Shown one piece after another: positions 1-7,957 of a stretch of 24,546 nt of DNA (position 1 is the first letter of the stretch; every line of letters begins with the position of its first letter). The notes below the pieces were generated by a model. That model was given only the letters and a program-made list of their open reading frames with translations, had not been told where the DNA came from and did no database searches. The DNA comes from Oscillospiraceae bacterium (lineage in GTDB: Bacteria; Bacillota; Clostridia; Oscillospirales; Butyricicoccaceae), in assembly GCA_902797555.1 (NCBI GenBank), contig CADBTM010000208.1, forward strand, positions 1-24,546. The letters run 5' to 3'. A program made the position numbers and the translations under genes.

Positions 1-50
1 ACGGCCCGGTAACGCTTATCCTGGACACCGACCAGATGATGAAGAAATAA
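1..50 (+). CDS. dtd: D-aminoacyl-tRNA deacylase, C-terminal end (partial)
   Basis: Only the last 15 codons lie in the window, ending at a TAA at 48-50. The readable tail is GPVTLILDTDQMMKK, which resembles the conserved C-terminus of Dtd (NDGPVT followed by a hydrophobic strand). Dtd removes D-amino acids wrongly attached to tRNAs. The next two genes, an MBL-fold hydrolase and hemZ, follow closely, which is a familiar order after dtd in Clostridia and supports the call. The catalytic part is outside the window, so the identification rests on a short tail and on context. Confidence 0.7.
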   Translation, partial: GPVTLILDTDQMMKK

Positions 51-63
51 GTGAGGAACCGCC

Positions 64-693
64 ATGCAGATCAGAAGCCTTGCAGTTGGCATGCTGAGCA
101 CCAACTGCTATCTCGTCAGCGACGAAGCGACGGGCGACTGCGCCGTGATCGACCCCGGCGCATATGCAAATCGCATCCTGGATGCTGTAAAGCAGAATAA
201 CCTTACTGTCCGCGTGGTGCTTTTGACCCACGGACATTACGATCATATTCTGGCCTCCACCGCTATTGTAGAGGCCACCGGAGCACCCCTGGCCATCCAT
301 CGGGAGGACGAATGGCTTTTGTCCGCCGAGGAGGCGCGGATGTTCGGCAGGGCAGAGCGCTATCGGCCGCCAAAGCCCGACCGCTATCTCACCGACGGCG
401 CCCGGATCGAAGCCGGGAGCCTGTGCTTTCAGGTGCTCCACACCCCCGGGCACACGGCAGGAAGCTGCGTCCTTTTGTGTGAAAACGCCATGTTTTCCGG
501 CGATACGCTCTTTCAGGAGAGCTGCGGGCGCACCGATCTGGAGACAGGCAGCATGGAGGACATGCTGCGCTCTCTCAAGCGCCTTAGCCTGCTGGAAGGA
601 GATTACAGCGTATTCCCCGGCCACGAGAGCTTTACCACGCTGCAATACGAGCGGGAGCACAATCTCTACATGCGTGAGGCACAGCGCCGATGA
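64..693 (+). CDS. MBL-fold metallohydrolase (glyoxalase II-like)
   Basis: This 209-residue protein has the metallo-beta-lactamase metal motif HGHYDH at residues 56-61, followed by HTPGHTAGS, FSGDTLF and FPGHES, which supply the remaining metal ligands of a two-metal site. It resembles YqgX/GloB-like hydrolases that act on thioesters such as S-lactoylglutathione or a bacillithiol/CoA equivalent. It lacks the longer C-terminal domain of classical glyoxalase II, so the substrate is unknown. The start is set by GAGGAA seven bases upstream. It begins 13 bases after dtd and overlaps hemZ by 4 bases (ATGA), so the three are probably one operon. A cytoplasmic location is expected, since no signal peptide is seen. 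Confidence 0.9.
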   Translation: MQIRSLAVGMLSTNCYLVSDEATGDCAVIDPGAYANRILDAVKQNNLTVRVVLLTHGHYDHILASTAIVEATGAPLAIHREDEWLLSAEEARMFGRAERYRPPKPDRYLTDGARIEAGSLCFQVLHTPGHTAGSCVLLCENAMFSGDTLFQESCGRTDLETGSMEDMLRSLKRLSLLEGDYSVFPGHESFTTLQYEREHNLYMREAQRR

Positions 694-2141
694 AGTACAC
701 GCTGGAAGGTCACGACCGGGACAACGGCGTGCAGGAGATGCTGATCTCTCTGCTGCCTGACGAGCCCCACGATCGGGTCGCATCTTTGCCTGAGAATGCC
801 GACGGCTGCCGCAGCCGGGCATGGGAGGAAAACGGAAGCATCTTCGCCTCCGCCCAGATCCGCATGGGGGAAAGGCACAGCGAGATCACCCTGTCCAATC
901 CCGTACCCCAGGAGACCGACGGGGAGGAGTACAAGCGGGTGCTGACCTACACCGTCAAATCCGCCGTTTATCAGGCGCTGCTGCCCTTGCTGGATCACAA
1001 GCCGGTGTGGGGAAGCATGACGGGGGTCAAGCCCGCCAAGCCCGCGCGCCTTGCCATCCGGGAGGGGATGGACCGGGCGGCGCTGGACGATTATCTGCGG
1101 GAGCATTACGACGTCAGCGAAAACCGCCGCCGTTTGTGCATCCGCTCGGCAGAGTATGCCCTCGCCGCCGAGGACAGCCTGCTTCCAAGAGAGACCCAGC
1201 TTTATCTGGGCATCCCGTTTTGCCCGGCAAAATGCAGCTATTGCAGCTTTGTCAGCAACGATATGACCCGCTGGGGTCATATGATCCCGCCCTATGTGGA
1301 CGCCCTTTTGCAGGAGGTGGAGGCGGCAGGAGAGCTGCTGCGCACCCACGCCATCCCGCTGGGCAGTGTTTACATCGGAGGCGGCACCCCCACCACACTG
1401 GACGAAGCCCAGCTGGATGCCTTGCTTTCAGCCATTCATCGCGCCTTTGACCTGAGCGCCTGCCGGGAGTTTACGGTGGAGGCGGGACGCCCCGAGACCA
1501 TCACCCGAGGCAAGCTGGACGTGATGCGCACCCACGGCGTCAGCCGGATCAGCATCAACCCCCAGACCATGAACGACGCCGTTTTGCGGGGAGTGGGACG
1601 CTGCCACACCGCCGCCGATATCGAAGCCTGCTACCGCATGGCGCGGGAGAGCGGCGACTTTCTCATCAATATGGATCTGATCGCCGGATTGCCCGGCGAC
1701 GACGACGAGAGCCTGCTCCGCAGCGTTCGCCGGGTGGCGGCGCTGGAGCCTGACAATATCACTATCCACTGCCTCGCGCGAAAGCGGGGCGCACGGCTCT
1801 ATTTCGGGGCGACCGGTGTTTTGCCCGCCGAAACGCTGGATCGCGCCTATGCCCACCTGGAGGGGCTGGGGTACGAGCCCTACTACCTCTATCGGCAGAA
1901 ATACATGGCGGGCGGGCTGGAAAACGTGGGCTTCTGCCGTCCGGGAACGGCCTCTCATTACAACATCTGCATGATGGAGGAGCTTTCCGACGTCATCGCC
2001 CTCGGCTCGGGCGGCGTGAGCAAGCTGTGCTCGGAAAACGGGCGCAAGGTACACCGGGTGGCAAATCCCAAATACCCCAAGGAGTATCTGGAACGGATCG
2101 ACGCCATCGCCGCCGAAAAGCGCACCCTATTGGATCGTTAG
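690..2141 (+). CDS. hemZ: HemZ-type radical SAM protein (coproporphyrinogen III dehydrogenase-like)
   Basis: The 483-residue protein has an N-terminal domain of about 165 residues of the kind found in HemZ, then a radical SAM core. The 4Fe-4S motif CxxxCxxC is at C178, C182 and C185 (FCPAKCSYC), followed by the SAM-binding YIGGGTPTTL. The family reaction is oxygen-independent oxidative decarboxylation of coproporphyrinogen III, or in related HemW proteins a haem chaperone role. HemZ was named for anaerobic haem synthesis in Bacillus, but in organisms without a haem pathway its substrate is unclear, and no other haem gene is seen here. The ATG overlaps the stop of the preceding hydrolase gene, indicating translational coupling. 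Confidence 0.9.
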   Translation: MKYTLEGHDRDNGVQEMLISLLPDEPHDRVASLPENADGCRSRAWEENGSIFASAQIRMGERHSEITLSNPVPQETDGEEYKRVLTYTVKSAVYQALLPLLDHKPVWGSMTGVKPAKPARLAIREGMDRAALDDYLREHYDVSENRRRLCIRSAEYALAAEDSLLPRETQLYLGIPFCPAKCSYCSFVSNDMTRWGHMIPPYVDALLQEVEAAGELLRTHAIPLGSVYIGGGTPTTLDEAQLDALLSAIHRAFDLSACREFTVEAGRPETITRGKLDVMRTHGVSRISINPQTMNDAVLRGVGRCHTAADIEACYRMARESGDFLINMDLIAGLPGDDDESLLRSVRRVAALEPDNITIHCLARKRGARLYFGATGVLPAETLDRAYAHLEGLGYEPYYLYRQKYMAGGLENVGFCRPGTASHYNICMMEELSDVIALGSGGVSKLCSENGRKVHRVANPKYPKEYLERIDAIAAEKRTLLDR

Positions 2142-2194
2142 AACAGAAGACGGACGACAGAACGGACAAAACCCAATGCAGGAGGTGTTTTTGA

Positions 2195-2590
2195 ATGGAT
2201 GAACGTGCAAAGGAACTGTTGGAAAAGGTAAAGCTCACCGCCGAAGCGGCGGCCGATGCCGCGTCGCAGGTGGCGGGCTCGGTGACCAAAAGAGGCGGCA
2301 GAGTGGTCACCAAAACCAAGCGCACCCTCAAGCTGATGGATCTGAACAACGAGATCGAGCTGGCCATGCGGGATATCGGCCGGATGGTCTATCTCACCCA
2401 CACCGGCACCGAGACCGATGAGGAAGCGCTGCAGGCGCGTCTGGAGGAGATCGACGCAAAATACGCCGAGATCGCCGATCTCAAGGCCGAACAGGCTGCC
2501 CTGCGCACCACCGTGGTCTGCCCCGTGTGCGGCAAGACGGTGGACAAGAACGATATCTATTGCCGCGTCTGCGGCGAAAAGCTGCAATAA
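2195..2590 (+). CDS. Small C-terminal zinc-ribbon protein
   Basis: A 131-residue protein. Residues 1-35 are rich in Ala, Lys and Glu and likely helical, with more charged helix up to about residue 100 (possible coiled coil). The end is a zinc ribbon with two CxxC pairs, C109/C112 and C123/C126 (CPVCGK and CRVCGE). Similar proteins are common in Clostridia beside housekeeping genes and have no established role; binding to protein or nucleic acid through the ribbon is a guess. The start is fixed by AGGAGG at 2180-2185, nine bases upstream of the ATG. It follows hemZ by 53 bases and is closed by a hairpin terminator. Confidence 0.8.
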   Translation: MDERAKELLEKVKLTAEAAADAASQVAGSVTKRGGRVVTKTKRTLKLMDLNNEIELAMRDIGRMVYLTHTGTETDEEALQARLEEIDAKYAEIADLKAEQAALRTTVVCPVCGKTVDKNDIYCRVCGEKLQ

Positions 2591-2603
2591 ACAAAGCGAG
2601 ATA

Positions 2604-2643
2604 AGCCTGCTGAGGGGAAAAAACCGCCGCTCAGCGGGCTTTT
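2604..2643 (+). terminator. Probable intrinsic terminator after the zinc-ribbon gene
   Basis: An 11-bp stem (one G-U pair) is formed by AGCCTGCTGAG at 2604-2614 and CTCAGCGGGCT at 2630-2640, with a 15-base loop, then a short T run TTTT. The T run is short, so termination may be incomplete, allowing read-through into the purine salvage genes. Confidence 0.6.
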
Positions 2644-2654
2644 CCGCGGAAAAG
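2639..2654. repeat. 16-bp perfect palindrome before the purine nucleoside phosphorylase gene
   Basis: CTTTTCCGCGGAAAAG is self-complementary over all 16 bases. It overlaps the end of the preceding terminator and runs directly into the GAGGAAG ribosome site of the next gene. It could be an operator or a second RNA hairpin; nothing in the sequence decides which. Confidence 0.5.
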
Positions 2655-2661
2655 AGGAAGT

Positions 2662-3489
2662 ATGCTGCCCTATTCGGCTTATCAGGAAAGCGCCGATTTT
2701 ATTCGTCAACGTATCGGCAAACGCCATCCCCGGGTGCTGCTCATTCTCGGCTCCGGGCTGGGATTTTTGGGCGACGAGGTGGAGGACGCCGTCTGCATCG
2801 ACTATGGAGACATTCCCCATTTCCGTCCCTCTACCGCCCCCGACCACAAGGGGAGACTGGTGACCGGCACGCTGGAGGGCACCGAGGTTATGGTGATGCA
2901 GGGGAGAATGCACTATTACGAGGGCTATTCTCCGGAAGAGATCGTGTTTCCCGTCCGTGTGGCAAAGCTGCTGGGCGTGGAATATATGATCGTCACCAAT
3001 GCTGCCGGCGCCATCAACAAGAGCTATCAGGTGGGCGATCTGATGCTCATCCGGGATCATATCCGCATCATGGGGGAAAGCCCCCTGCGGGGCGAGAATC
3101 TGCCTCAGTTCGGCCCCCGGTTCTGCGATATGACCACCACCTACGATCCCGCCCTGCGGGAGATGGCGGGCAGACTGGCGGACAAGCTGGGTCTGCGCAC
3201 CCAGACCGGCGTCTATTTCTATTTCCCCGGCCCCCAGTTTGAGACGCCCGCCGAGATCGTCCTCGCCCGCACGCTGGGCGGCGACGCCGCCGGCATGTCC
3301 ACCGTCTATGAGGCCACCGCTGCCAACCATTGCGGCATCCGCACGCTGGGCGTTTCCCTGATGACCAACATGGCCGCCGGGATCCTGATGCAGCCGCTGT
3401 CCGGCGAAGAGGTCAACGCCGCGGCCGCCCGGGCAAAGGACAGCTTTACCGCCCTGATCCGCGCCTGCCTGCAAGAAATGAGAGGATAA
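2662..3489 (+). CDS. Purine nucleoside phosphorylase (trimeric type)
   Basis: The 275-residue protein has the phosphate-binding GSGLG loop near residues 30-34, the QGRMHYYEG motif at about 80-88, and the base-binding elements FET (E194), GMSTVYEA and MTN (N236). In the trimeric PNP family this Glu and Asn bind 6-oxopurines (hypoxanthine, guanine), whereas methylthioadenosine phosphorylases carry Asp at the Asn position. So inosine, guanosine and possibly methylthioinosine are the expected substrates, split with phosphate into base and (deoxy)ribose-1-phosphate. The stop is 3 bases before the deaminase gene, which would convert adenosine-type nucleosides into substrates for this enzyme. The ribosome site is GAGGAAG just upstream. 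Confidence 0.92.
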   Translation: MLPYSAYQESADFIRQRIGKRHPRVLLILGSGLGFLGDEVEDAVCIDYGDIPHFRPSTAPDHKGRLVTGTLEGTEVMVMQGRMHYYEGYSPEEIVFPVRVAKLLGVEYMIVTNAAGAINKSYQVGDLMLIRDHIRIMGESPLRGENLPQFGPRFCDMTTTYDPALREMAGRLADKLGLRTQTGVYFYFPGPQFETPAEIVLARTLGGDAAGMSTVYEATAANHCGIRTLGVSLMTNMAAGILMQPLSGEEVNAAAARAKDSFTALIRACLQEMRG

Positions 3490-3492
3490 AAC

Positions 3493-4800
3493 ATGTTGGA
3501 TACCCTGATCAAAAACTGCACCGTCCTCACCATGGACGACGACAAGCATCTGTTGAAAAACGCCTGCATCGGCATCCGGGGCGGGAAGATCGTCTATCTT
3601 TCCGAGACACCCTGCGGGGAGGAGAGCAAGCGGACGATCGACGGCACGGGCAAAAACGCCATGCCCGGTCTGGTCAACACCCACTCCCACGCCGCTATGG
3701 CGCTTATGCGGGGCTATGCCGACGACTATAACCTGCAAACGTGGCTGTATGACTATATTTTCCCGGTGGAGGCCAAGCTGACGGGCGACGACATCTATCT
3801 GGGCATGCAGCTGGCTATGGCCGAGATGCTGTCCACCGGAACGGTGTCCATGACCGATATGTATATGCACCTGCCCTCTATGGCGCAGTCGGTGCAGGAT
3901 GCCGGACTGTACGGCAATCTGTCCAATGCCGCCATGGCCTTTGATCCCGCCGCCTACGATTACGTAACCGACAAGGTGACAAAGCAGAATCTGGAGGTGC
4001 TGGAGCGCTTCCACGGAGCGGACGATGGGCGCATCCGGCTGGATGCCTCGGTGCACGCCGAATACACCAGCTTTCCCGGTCTGTGGGAAAAGCTGTCCTC
4101 CTTTGCCAGAGAAAACCGTCTGAACATGCACATCCACCTCTCCGAGACCGAAAAAGAGCATCGGGAGTGCATCGAAAAATATGGCAAGACCCCGGCTGCC
4201 GTTCTGGCGGAGCACGGCGTCTTTGACGTGCGCACCACCGCCGCCCACTGCGTGTGGGTGTCGGACGAGGATATCGATCTGCTGCGGGAAAAGAACGTCA
4301 CCGTCGCTCACAACCCGGTGAGCAATCTCAAGCTTGGCTCGGGCGTCGCCCCCATCGCAAAGATGCTGGAGCGGGGCGTGCGTGTGTCTCTGGGCACCGA
4401 CGGCGTCTGCTCCAACAACAATCACGATCTGTTCGAGGAGATCAAGCTGGCCGCTCTGCTGCAAAAGGGCTTTTCCGGCGATCCCCGTCAGATTCCCGCC
4501 TATCAGGCGCTGTATATGGCCACCCGCGCCGGTGCCTATGCCCAGGGCAGGGAGGACAGCATCGGACAGCTGGCGCCCGGCTATGACGCCAGCCTGATTC
4601 TCATCGATACGGCTCGTCCCAATCTGCAGCCGGTGCACCATCCCGCGTCCACGCTGGCCTATTCCGCCCACGGAAGCGATGTCTGCCTCACCATGGTGCG
4701 GGGCAGGGTGCTGTATGAAAACGGCGTCTTTTCCACCATCGATCTGGAGCGGGTCTATCACGGCCTGTCCTCCGTCATGGACCGCCTGTTCCGGGCATAA
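3493..4800 (+). CDS. mtaD: 5'-methylthioadenosine/S-adenosylhomocysteine-type deaminase
   Basis: A 435-residue amidohydrolase. It has the N-terminal composite-sheet segment, the metal HxH pair (H64 and H66 in NTHSHAAMAL), HIHLSE, the AAHCVWV histidine, and the LGTDGVCSNNN aspartate with the DLFEEIKLA motif typical of the MTA/SAH deaminase and chlorohydrolase-like group. The family deaminates adenosine-type thionucleosides to inosine forms using one metal ion. The exact substrate (MTA, SAH, adenosine or 5'-deoxyadenosine) cannot be read from sequence. The last is attractive in an anaerobe that uses radical SAM enzymes. It is coupled to the preceding phosphorylase gene (3-base gap). Confidence 0.88.
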   Translation: MLDTLIKNCTVLTMDDDKHLLKNACIGIRGGKIVYLSETPCGEESKRTIDGTGKNAMPGLVNTHSHAAMALMRGYADDYNLQTWLYDYIFPVEAKLTGDDIYLGMQLAMAEMLSTGTVSMTDMYMHLPSMAQSVQDAGLYGNLSNAAMAFDPAAYDYVTDKVTKQNLEVLERFHGADDGRIRLDASVHAEYTSFPGLWEKLSSFARENRLNMHIHLSETEKEHRECIEKYGKTPAAVLAEHGVFDVRTTAAHCVWVSDEDIDLLREKNVTVAHNPVSNLKLGSGVAPIAKMLERGVRVSLGTDGVCSNNNHDLFEEIKLAALLQKGFSGDPRQIPAYQALYMATRAGAYAQGREDSIGQLAPGYDASLILIDTARPNLQPVHHPASTLAYSAHGSDVCLTMVRGRVLYENGVFSTIDLERVYHGLSSVMDRLFRA

Positions 4801-4819
4801 AGTAAAAGCACAAAGCTGA

Positions 4820-4834
4820 GCGGGGATTCCCCGC
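4820..4834 (+). repeat. Short GC hairpin upstream of the flippase gene
   Basis: GCGGGGATTCCCCGC forms a 6-bp stem with an ATT loop, ending one base before the AAAGGTGG ribosome site. There is no T run, so it is not a standard terminator. It may shape the 5' region of the next cistron. Confidence 0.45.
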
Positions 4835-4851
4835 GAAAGGTGGATGTGCTT

Positions 4852-6474
4852 TTGAAACAAGACAAAAAACGCTCCTTTTTCGGAGGAACGGCGCTGCTGA
4901 TGGCATCGGGCATCGCGGTCAAGCTGATCGGCGCCTTCTTTTCCATCCCGCTGGCCAACCTGTATGGCGCGGAGGGCAACGATATCTTTATCAGCGCCTA
5001 TTACGTCTATGCCGCCATGTATGTGATCTCGTCTGCGGGGCTGCCCGTGGCGGTCTCCAAGCTGGTGGCCGAGGCGCGGGCGCTGGGGCGGGGGAGAGAG
5101 CTGGCGCGCATCCGCCGTCTCACCTTCCGGGCGTTTTTTGTGCTGGGACTGTCGCTCACCGGTCTGGTGGCTGCGCTGTCCCGCCCCATCTGCGGAATGA
5201 TCGGCAGCGGCTGCCGCTATGCGCTGCTGGCTGTTTCTCCCACCATTCTTTTCACCTGCATGGTTTCGGCCACGCGGGGCTATTATCAGGGGCTGTCCAA
5301 CATGATCCCCACGGCGGTCTCCCAGATCGTGGAATCGCTGGGCAAGCTGCTCTTCGGTCTCGGACTGGCATATTGGCTCCACGGCAGGGGCTATCCGCTG
5401 GAGATCGTGGTGGCAGGTGCCATCGGCGGCGTGACGATCGGAACGATGCTCAGTGCGGTCTATGTGCTGGTCTACCGGCTGACCCATCGGGAGGAGCCCA
5501 TCCCCCCGGGCGGCGCTTGCCGTGGGGATAGGGAGCTGCTGCGCGAGCTGTTTCGCCTGGCCGTTCCAGTGACGGTGGGGGCATCGGTGTTTCATCTCAG
5601 CATCCTCATCGACACCTTTATGGTCAAGCTGCGCCTGCAGGAAAAATGCTTCCTCACCCCCGCCGCGGCGGGCTTTGCCTACGGCGCCTACGGCTATGCC
5701 GTCAAGCTGTTCAACCTTCCCATGACGCTGGTGGTGGCCATCGGGGTCAGCCTGCTGCCCGCCGTCAGCGCGTCGCTGGCTGTGGGGGACAGGGGACGCA
5801 CCGGAGCGCTCATCGAAAGCGCCTTCCGTCTCACCGGACTGCTGGCCTTTCCCTGCGCCGTTGGGCTGGCCATTCTGCCGCAGCCCATTCTGGGAGCCCT
5901 CTTTATCCGTCAGGACGAGGCGGTGGCGCTGGCCGCGCCCCTGCTTCGACTGCTGGCGCCGTCGGTGTTTCTGGCGTCCATGGTGTCGGTGACCAACCCG
6001 GTGCTGCAGGCCATGGGTCGGCCGGAGCTTCCCCTCCGGGCGATGGCTGCAGGAGCCGCCGTCAAGGCGGCGTGCAACTATGTTCTGGTGGGAATCCCCG
6101 AGGTGGGCATTGTGGGCGTACCCGTCGCCACCGGGCTGAGCTATCTCGTCATGCTGTTGTGCAATCTGGGCAGCATCCGCAGACAGAAAGCGGAGGTTTC
6201 TCTTCGCCGCGCCTTTGCCCGACCGCTGGCCGCCGCCGCTCTGATGGGCGGGTTCACCGCCCTGATGTGGAAGCCGCTGGAAAGAATGCTGGGCAGCGGC
6301 CTGATCGCCGTTCTTTTTTGTGTGAGCTGCTCCGCCTTGTTTTACGGGATCACCGTGCTGGCATGCGGCGCCGTCCCGGAAGAGGACATCCGCACCCTCC
6401 CCAAGGGAGAAAAAATCGTAAAAAACTTGAAATTTCGTGGAATGACTGTTGCCAAGAAGGGGAAAATATGGTAG
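4852..6474 (+). CDS. SpoVB/YabM-like polysaccharide flippase (MOP/PST superfamily)
   Basis: A large membrane protein (540 residues from this start) with about 12-14 hydrophobic segments, opening GTALLMASGIAVKLIGAFFSIPLANLYGAEG as in SpoVB/YabM. Family members move lipid-linked sugars across the membrane; SpoVB is needed for spore cortex formation in Bacillus. Position directly before mazG and the rqcP-yabP-yabQ genes matches the Bacillus yabM-yabN-yabO-yabP-yabQ order, so it may be the yabM equivalent. The start is inferred: AAAGGTGG at 4836-4843 lies eight bases before TTG 4852, while upstream GTG codons at 4840 and 4846 overlap or crowd that site. It overlaps mazG by 7 bases. Confidence 0.88.
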   Translation: MKQDKKRSFFGGTALLMASGIAVKLIGAFFSIPLANLYGAEGNDIFISAYYVYAAMYVISSAGLPVAVSKLVAEARALGRGRELARIRRLTFRAFFVLGLSLTGLVAALSRPICGMIGSGCRYALLAVSPTILFTCMVSATRGYYQGLSNMIPTAVSQIVESLGKLLFGLGLAYWLHGRGYPLEIVVAGAIGGVTIGTMLSAVYVLVYRLTHREEPIPPGGACRGDRELLRELFRLAVPVTVGASVFHLSILIDTFMVKLRLQEKCFLTPAAAGFAYGAYGYAVKLFNLPMTLVVAIGVSLLPAVSASLAVGDRGRTGALIESAFRLTGLLAFPCAVGLAILPQPILGALFIRQDEAVALAAPLLRLLAPSVFLASMVSVTNPVLQAMGRPELPLRAMAAGAAVKAACNYVLVGIPEVGIVGVPVATGLSYLVMLLCNLGSIRRQKAEVSLRRAFARPLAAAALMGGFTALMWKPLERMLGSGLIAVLFCVSCSALFYGITVLACGAVPEEDIRTLPKGEKIVKNLKFRGMTVAKKGKIW

Positions 6475-7253
6475 ATTTATTAAGGACGCAATTCGACTTC
6501 AACGACCTGCTGGAAATCATGGCGATTCTGCGGGATCCCAAGGGCGGCTGTCCGTGGGATGTGGCGCAGACCCATGAGAGCATCCGGCGCAACTTTATCG
6601 AAGAAGCCTATGAGGTGGCTGAGGCCATCGACCAGAAAAGCGCGCCCCACCTGTGCGAAGAGCTGGGTGATGTGCTGCTTCAGGTGGTCTTTCACGCCCA
6701 GATGGCCAAGGAGGCCGGCAGCTTTGATATCGGCGATGTGTGCACCGGCATCTGCCGCAAGCTGATCGACCGTCATCCCCACATCTTCGGCGACGGGGAA
6801 AGGCTTACCGACGCCGCCCAGACCCTCGACCTCTGGGAGGAGGTCAAACGCAAGGAAAAGCATCAGCAGACCTATACTGACGCCATGAACGATGTGGCAA
6901 AATCCCTGCCCGCCCTGATTTATGCCGAAAAGGTGCAGTCCCGGGCAAAGCGTTCGGGCTTTGACTGGCCGGAGGTTCAGGGTGCGGTGGACAAGCTTCG
7001 GGAGGAGACCGACGAGCTGGAGGAGGTGCTCTCCCAGCGCGACCGCGCGGAGGAGGAGCTGGGTGATCTGCTCTTTGCCGCCGTCAACGTCGCCCGCAAG
7101 CTGGACATCGACCCGGAGGAGGCGCTGATGGGCGCCACCCGCAAGTTTATGACCCGCTTTGCCGCCATGGAGCATTCCGCCGGGGACAAGCTCTCCGGGC
7201 TCTCGCTGGATGAAATGACTGCCCTGTGGAACGCCGCCAAAAAACAATCCTGA
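6468..7253 (+). CDS. mazG: Nucleoside triphosphate pyrophosphohydrolase MazG
   Basis: A 261-residue tandem-domain MazG. The first domain carries GGCPWD, the metal motif EEAYEVAEAI (ExxE) and ELGDVLLQVVFHA, then RHPHIFGD. The second repeats the pattern with EETDELEEV and EEELGDLLFAAVNVARKL. MazG hydrolyses (d)NTPs to monophosphates and pyrophosphate as housekeeping cleanup and affects ppGpp levels in E. coli. The start ATG at 6468 has GAAGGGGA just upstream and overlaps the end of the flippase gene, so translation is probably coupled. A longer reading frame extends upstream inside the flippase gene but has no MazG similarity before this ATG. It corresponds to Bacillus yabN, though Bacillus YabN carries an extra N-terminal methylase domain. 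Confidence 0.93.
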   Translation: MVDLLRTQFDFNDLLEIMAILRDPKGGCPWDVAQTHESIRRNFIEEAYEVAEAIDQKSAPHLCEELGDVLLQVVFHAQMAKEAGSFDIGDVCTGICRKLIDRHPHIFGDGERLTDAAQTLDLWEEVKRKEKHQQTYTDAMNDVAKSLPALIYAEKVQSRAKRSGFDWPEVQGAVDKLREETDELEEVLSQRDRAEEELGDLLFAAVNVARKLDIDPEEALMGATRKFMTRFAAMEHSAGDKLSGLSLDEMTALWNAAKKQS

Positions 7254-7258
7254 GAAAC

Positions 7259-7276
7259 ACGGACAAGCTCCGTTTT
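7259..7276 (+). terminator. Weak hairpin with T run after mazG
   Basis: ACGGA and TCCGT form a 5-bp stem around CAAGC, followed by TTTT. The stem is short, so it is at best a partial terminator between mazG and hup. Confidence 0.35.
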
Positions 7277-7314
7277 CATAAAAAGCTCATTTATAATTAT
7301 TAGGAGGCAATACT

Positions 7315-7590
7315 ATGAACAAGACTGAACTGGTCGCCGCCATCGCTGAGAAGGCCGGACTGACGAAGAAGGACGCGGAGAAGGCTCTGACCGCCGCTGT
7401 GGAAGCTGTCACCGAGGCTCTTGCCAAAGAGGACAAGGTGCAGATCATCGGCTTTGGCACCTTTGAGGTGAAAAAGCGCGGCGCCCGCATGGGCCGCAAC
7501 CCCCGTACCAACGAAACCATCAAGATCGACGCTACCAAGACTCCCGTCTTCAAGGCCGGCAAGGCTCTCAAGGACAAGGTCGCTGAGTAA
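7315..7590 (+). CDS. hup: HU family DNA-binding protein
   Basis: A 91-residue protein of full HU length. It opens MNKTELVAAIAEKAGLTKKDAEKAL (helical dimer body), continues with the VQIIGFGTFEVKKR beta segment, and has the DNA-binding arm GRNPRTNETIKI and the closing FKAGKALKDKV. HU dimers bend and compact DNA. It has a strong AGGAGG seven bases before ATG and its own downstream terminator, consistent with a highly expressed single cistron. Codon use is strongly biased to C/G-ending, frequent codons. The same place between mazG and the S4-domain gene is common in Clostridia. Confidence 0.96.
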   Translation: MNKTELVAAIAEKAGLTKKDAEKALTAAVEAVTEALAKEDKVQIIGFGTFEVKKRGARMGRNPRTNETIKIDATKTPVFKAGKALKDKVAE

Positions 7591-7601
7591 GATTCGATTG
7601 C

Positions 7602-7639
7602 GCGGCGGGGTCACGGGATCCCGCCGCTTTCTTATTTTT
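7602..7639 (+). terminator. Intrinsic terminator after hup
   Basis: An 8-bp GC stem, GCGGCGGG at 7602-7609 with CCCGCCGC at 7620-7627, has a 10-base loop and is followed by TTTCTTATTTTT. It lies between hup and rqcP, with the ribosome site of rqcP immediately after it. Confidence 0.85.
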
Positions 7640-7650
7640 CGGAGGAACAC

Positions 7651-7905
7651 ATGAGGCTGGACAAATATCTCAAGGTGGCGCGCCTCATCAAGCGCCGCAC
7701 CGTGGCCAACGAGGCCTGCGACGGAGACCGCGTCACCGTCAACGGCAAGGAGGCCAAGGCCTCTTATCAGGTCAAGGTGGGCGATGTGATCGGCATCACC
7801 TTCGGCAACCGGAGCCTGCGGGTCAAGGTGCTGCAGGTGCCCGAGTTTGCCACAAAGGAGCAGGCCGCCTTGCTCTATCAGGAGCTGCCCGAAGGGCAGG
7901 AATAA
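7651..7905 (+). CDS. rqcP: S4-domain RNA-binding protein RqcP (YabO)
   Basis: An 84-residue protein that is almost entirely an S4 domain: MRLDKYLKVARLIKRRTVANEAC, then VTVNGKEAKASYQVKVGDVI. The equivalent protein in Bacillus (YabO, now RqcP) works with RqcH in ribosome-associated quality control, holding the peptidyl-tRNA on stalled 50S subunits during alanine tailing. The conserved Arg-Leu-Asp-Lys start and following basic helix are the rRNA-contact surface in the family. The ribosome site GGAGG is well placed. Next to yabP and yabQ as in Bacillus. Heat-shock protein 15 (HslR) is the nearest alternative family name. Confidence 0.9.
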   Translation: MRLDKYLKVARLIKRRTVANEACDGDRVTVNGKEAKASYQVKVGDVIGITFGNRSLRVKVLQVPEFATKEQAALLYQELPEGQE

Positions 7906-7957
7906 AACAAAACGCCTTCTCATATACATCAGACAGATGGAATGAGGAGGCATTTTT

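Noticed and set aside
2557..5595. Very long minus-strand open frame across the purine salvage and flippase genes
   Set aside because: It is opposite three clear coding genes, and its His/Gly/Gln-rich composition is typical of antisense of GC-rich genes.
5646..6467. Long frame in front of mazG overlapping the flippase gene
   Set aside because: Its translation is Arg/Gly/Pro-rich with no family similarity; it is a shadow of the flippase gene.
7292..7297. TATAAT before hup, as a promoter -10
   Set aside because: Transcription would start within the AGGAGG ribosome site, and no -35 is found at proper spacing (TCCGTT).
7915..7950. Possible sporulation sigma (sigma-E like) promoter before yabP (TCATATACAT)
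   Set aside because: Only one half-site resembles the consensus; the matching second element at correct spacing is not seen.
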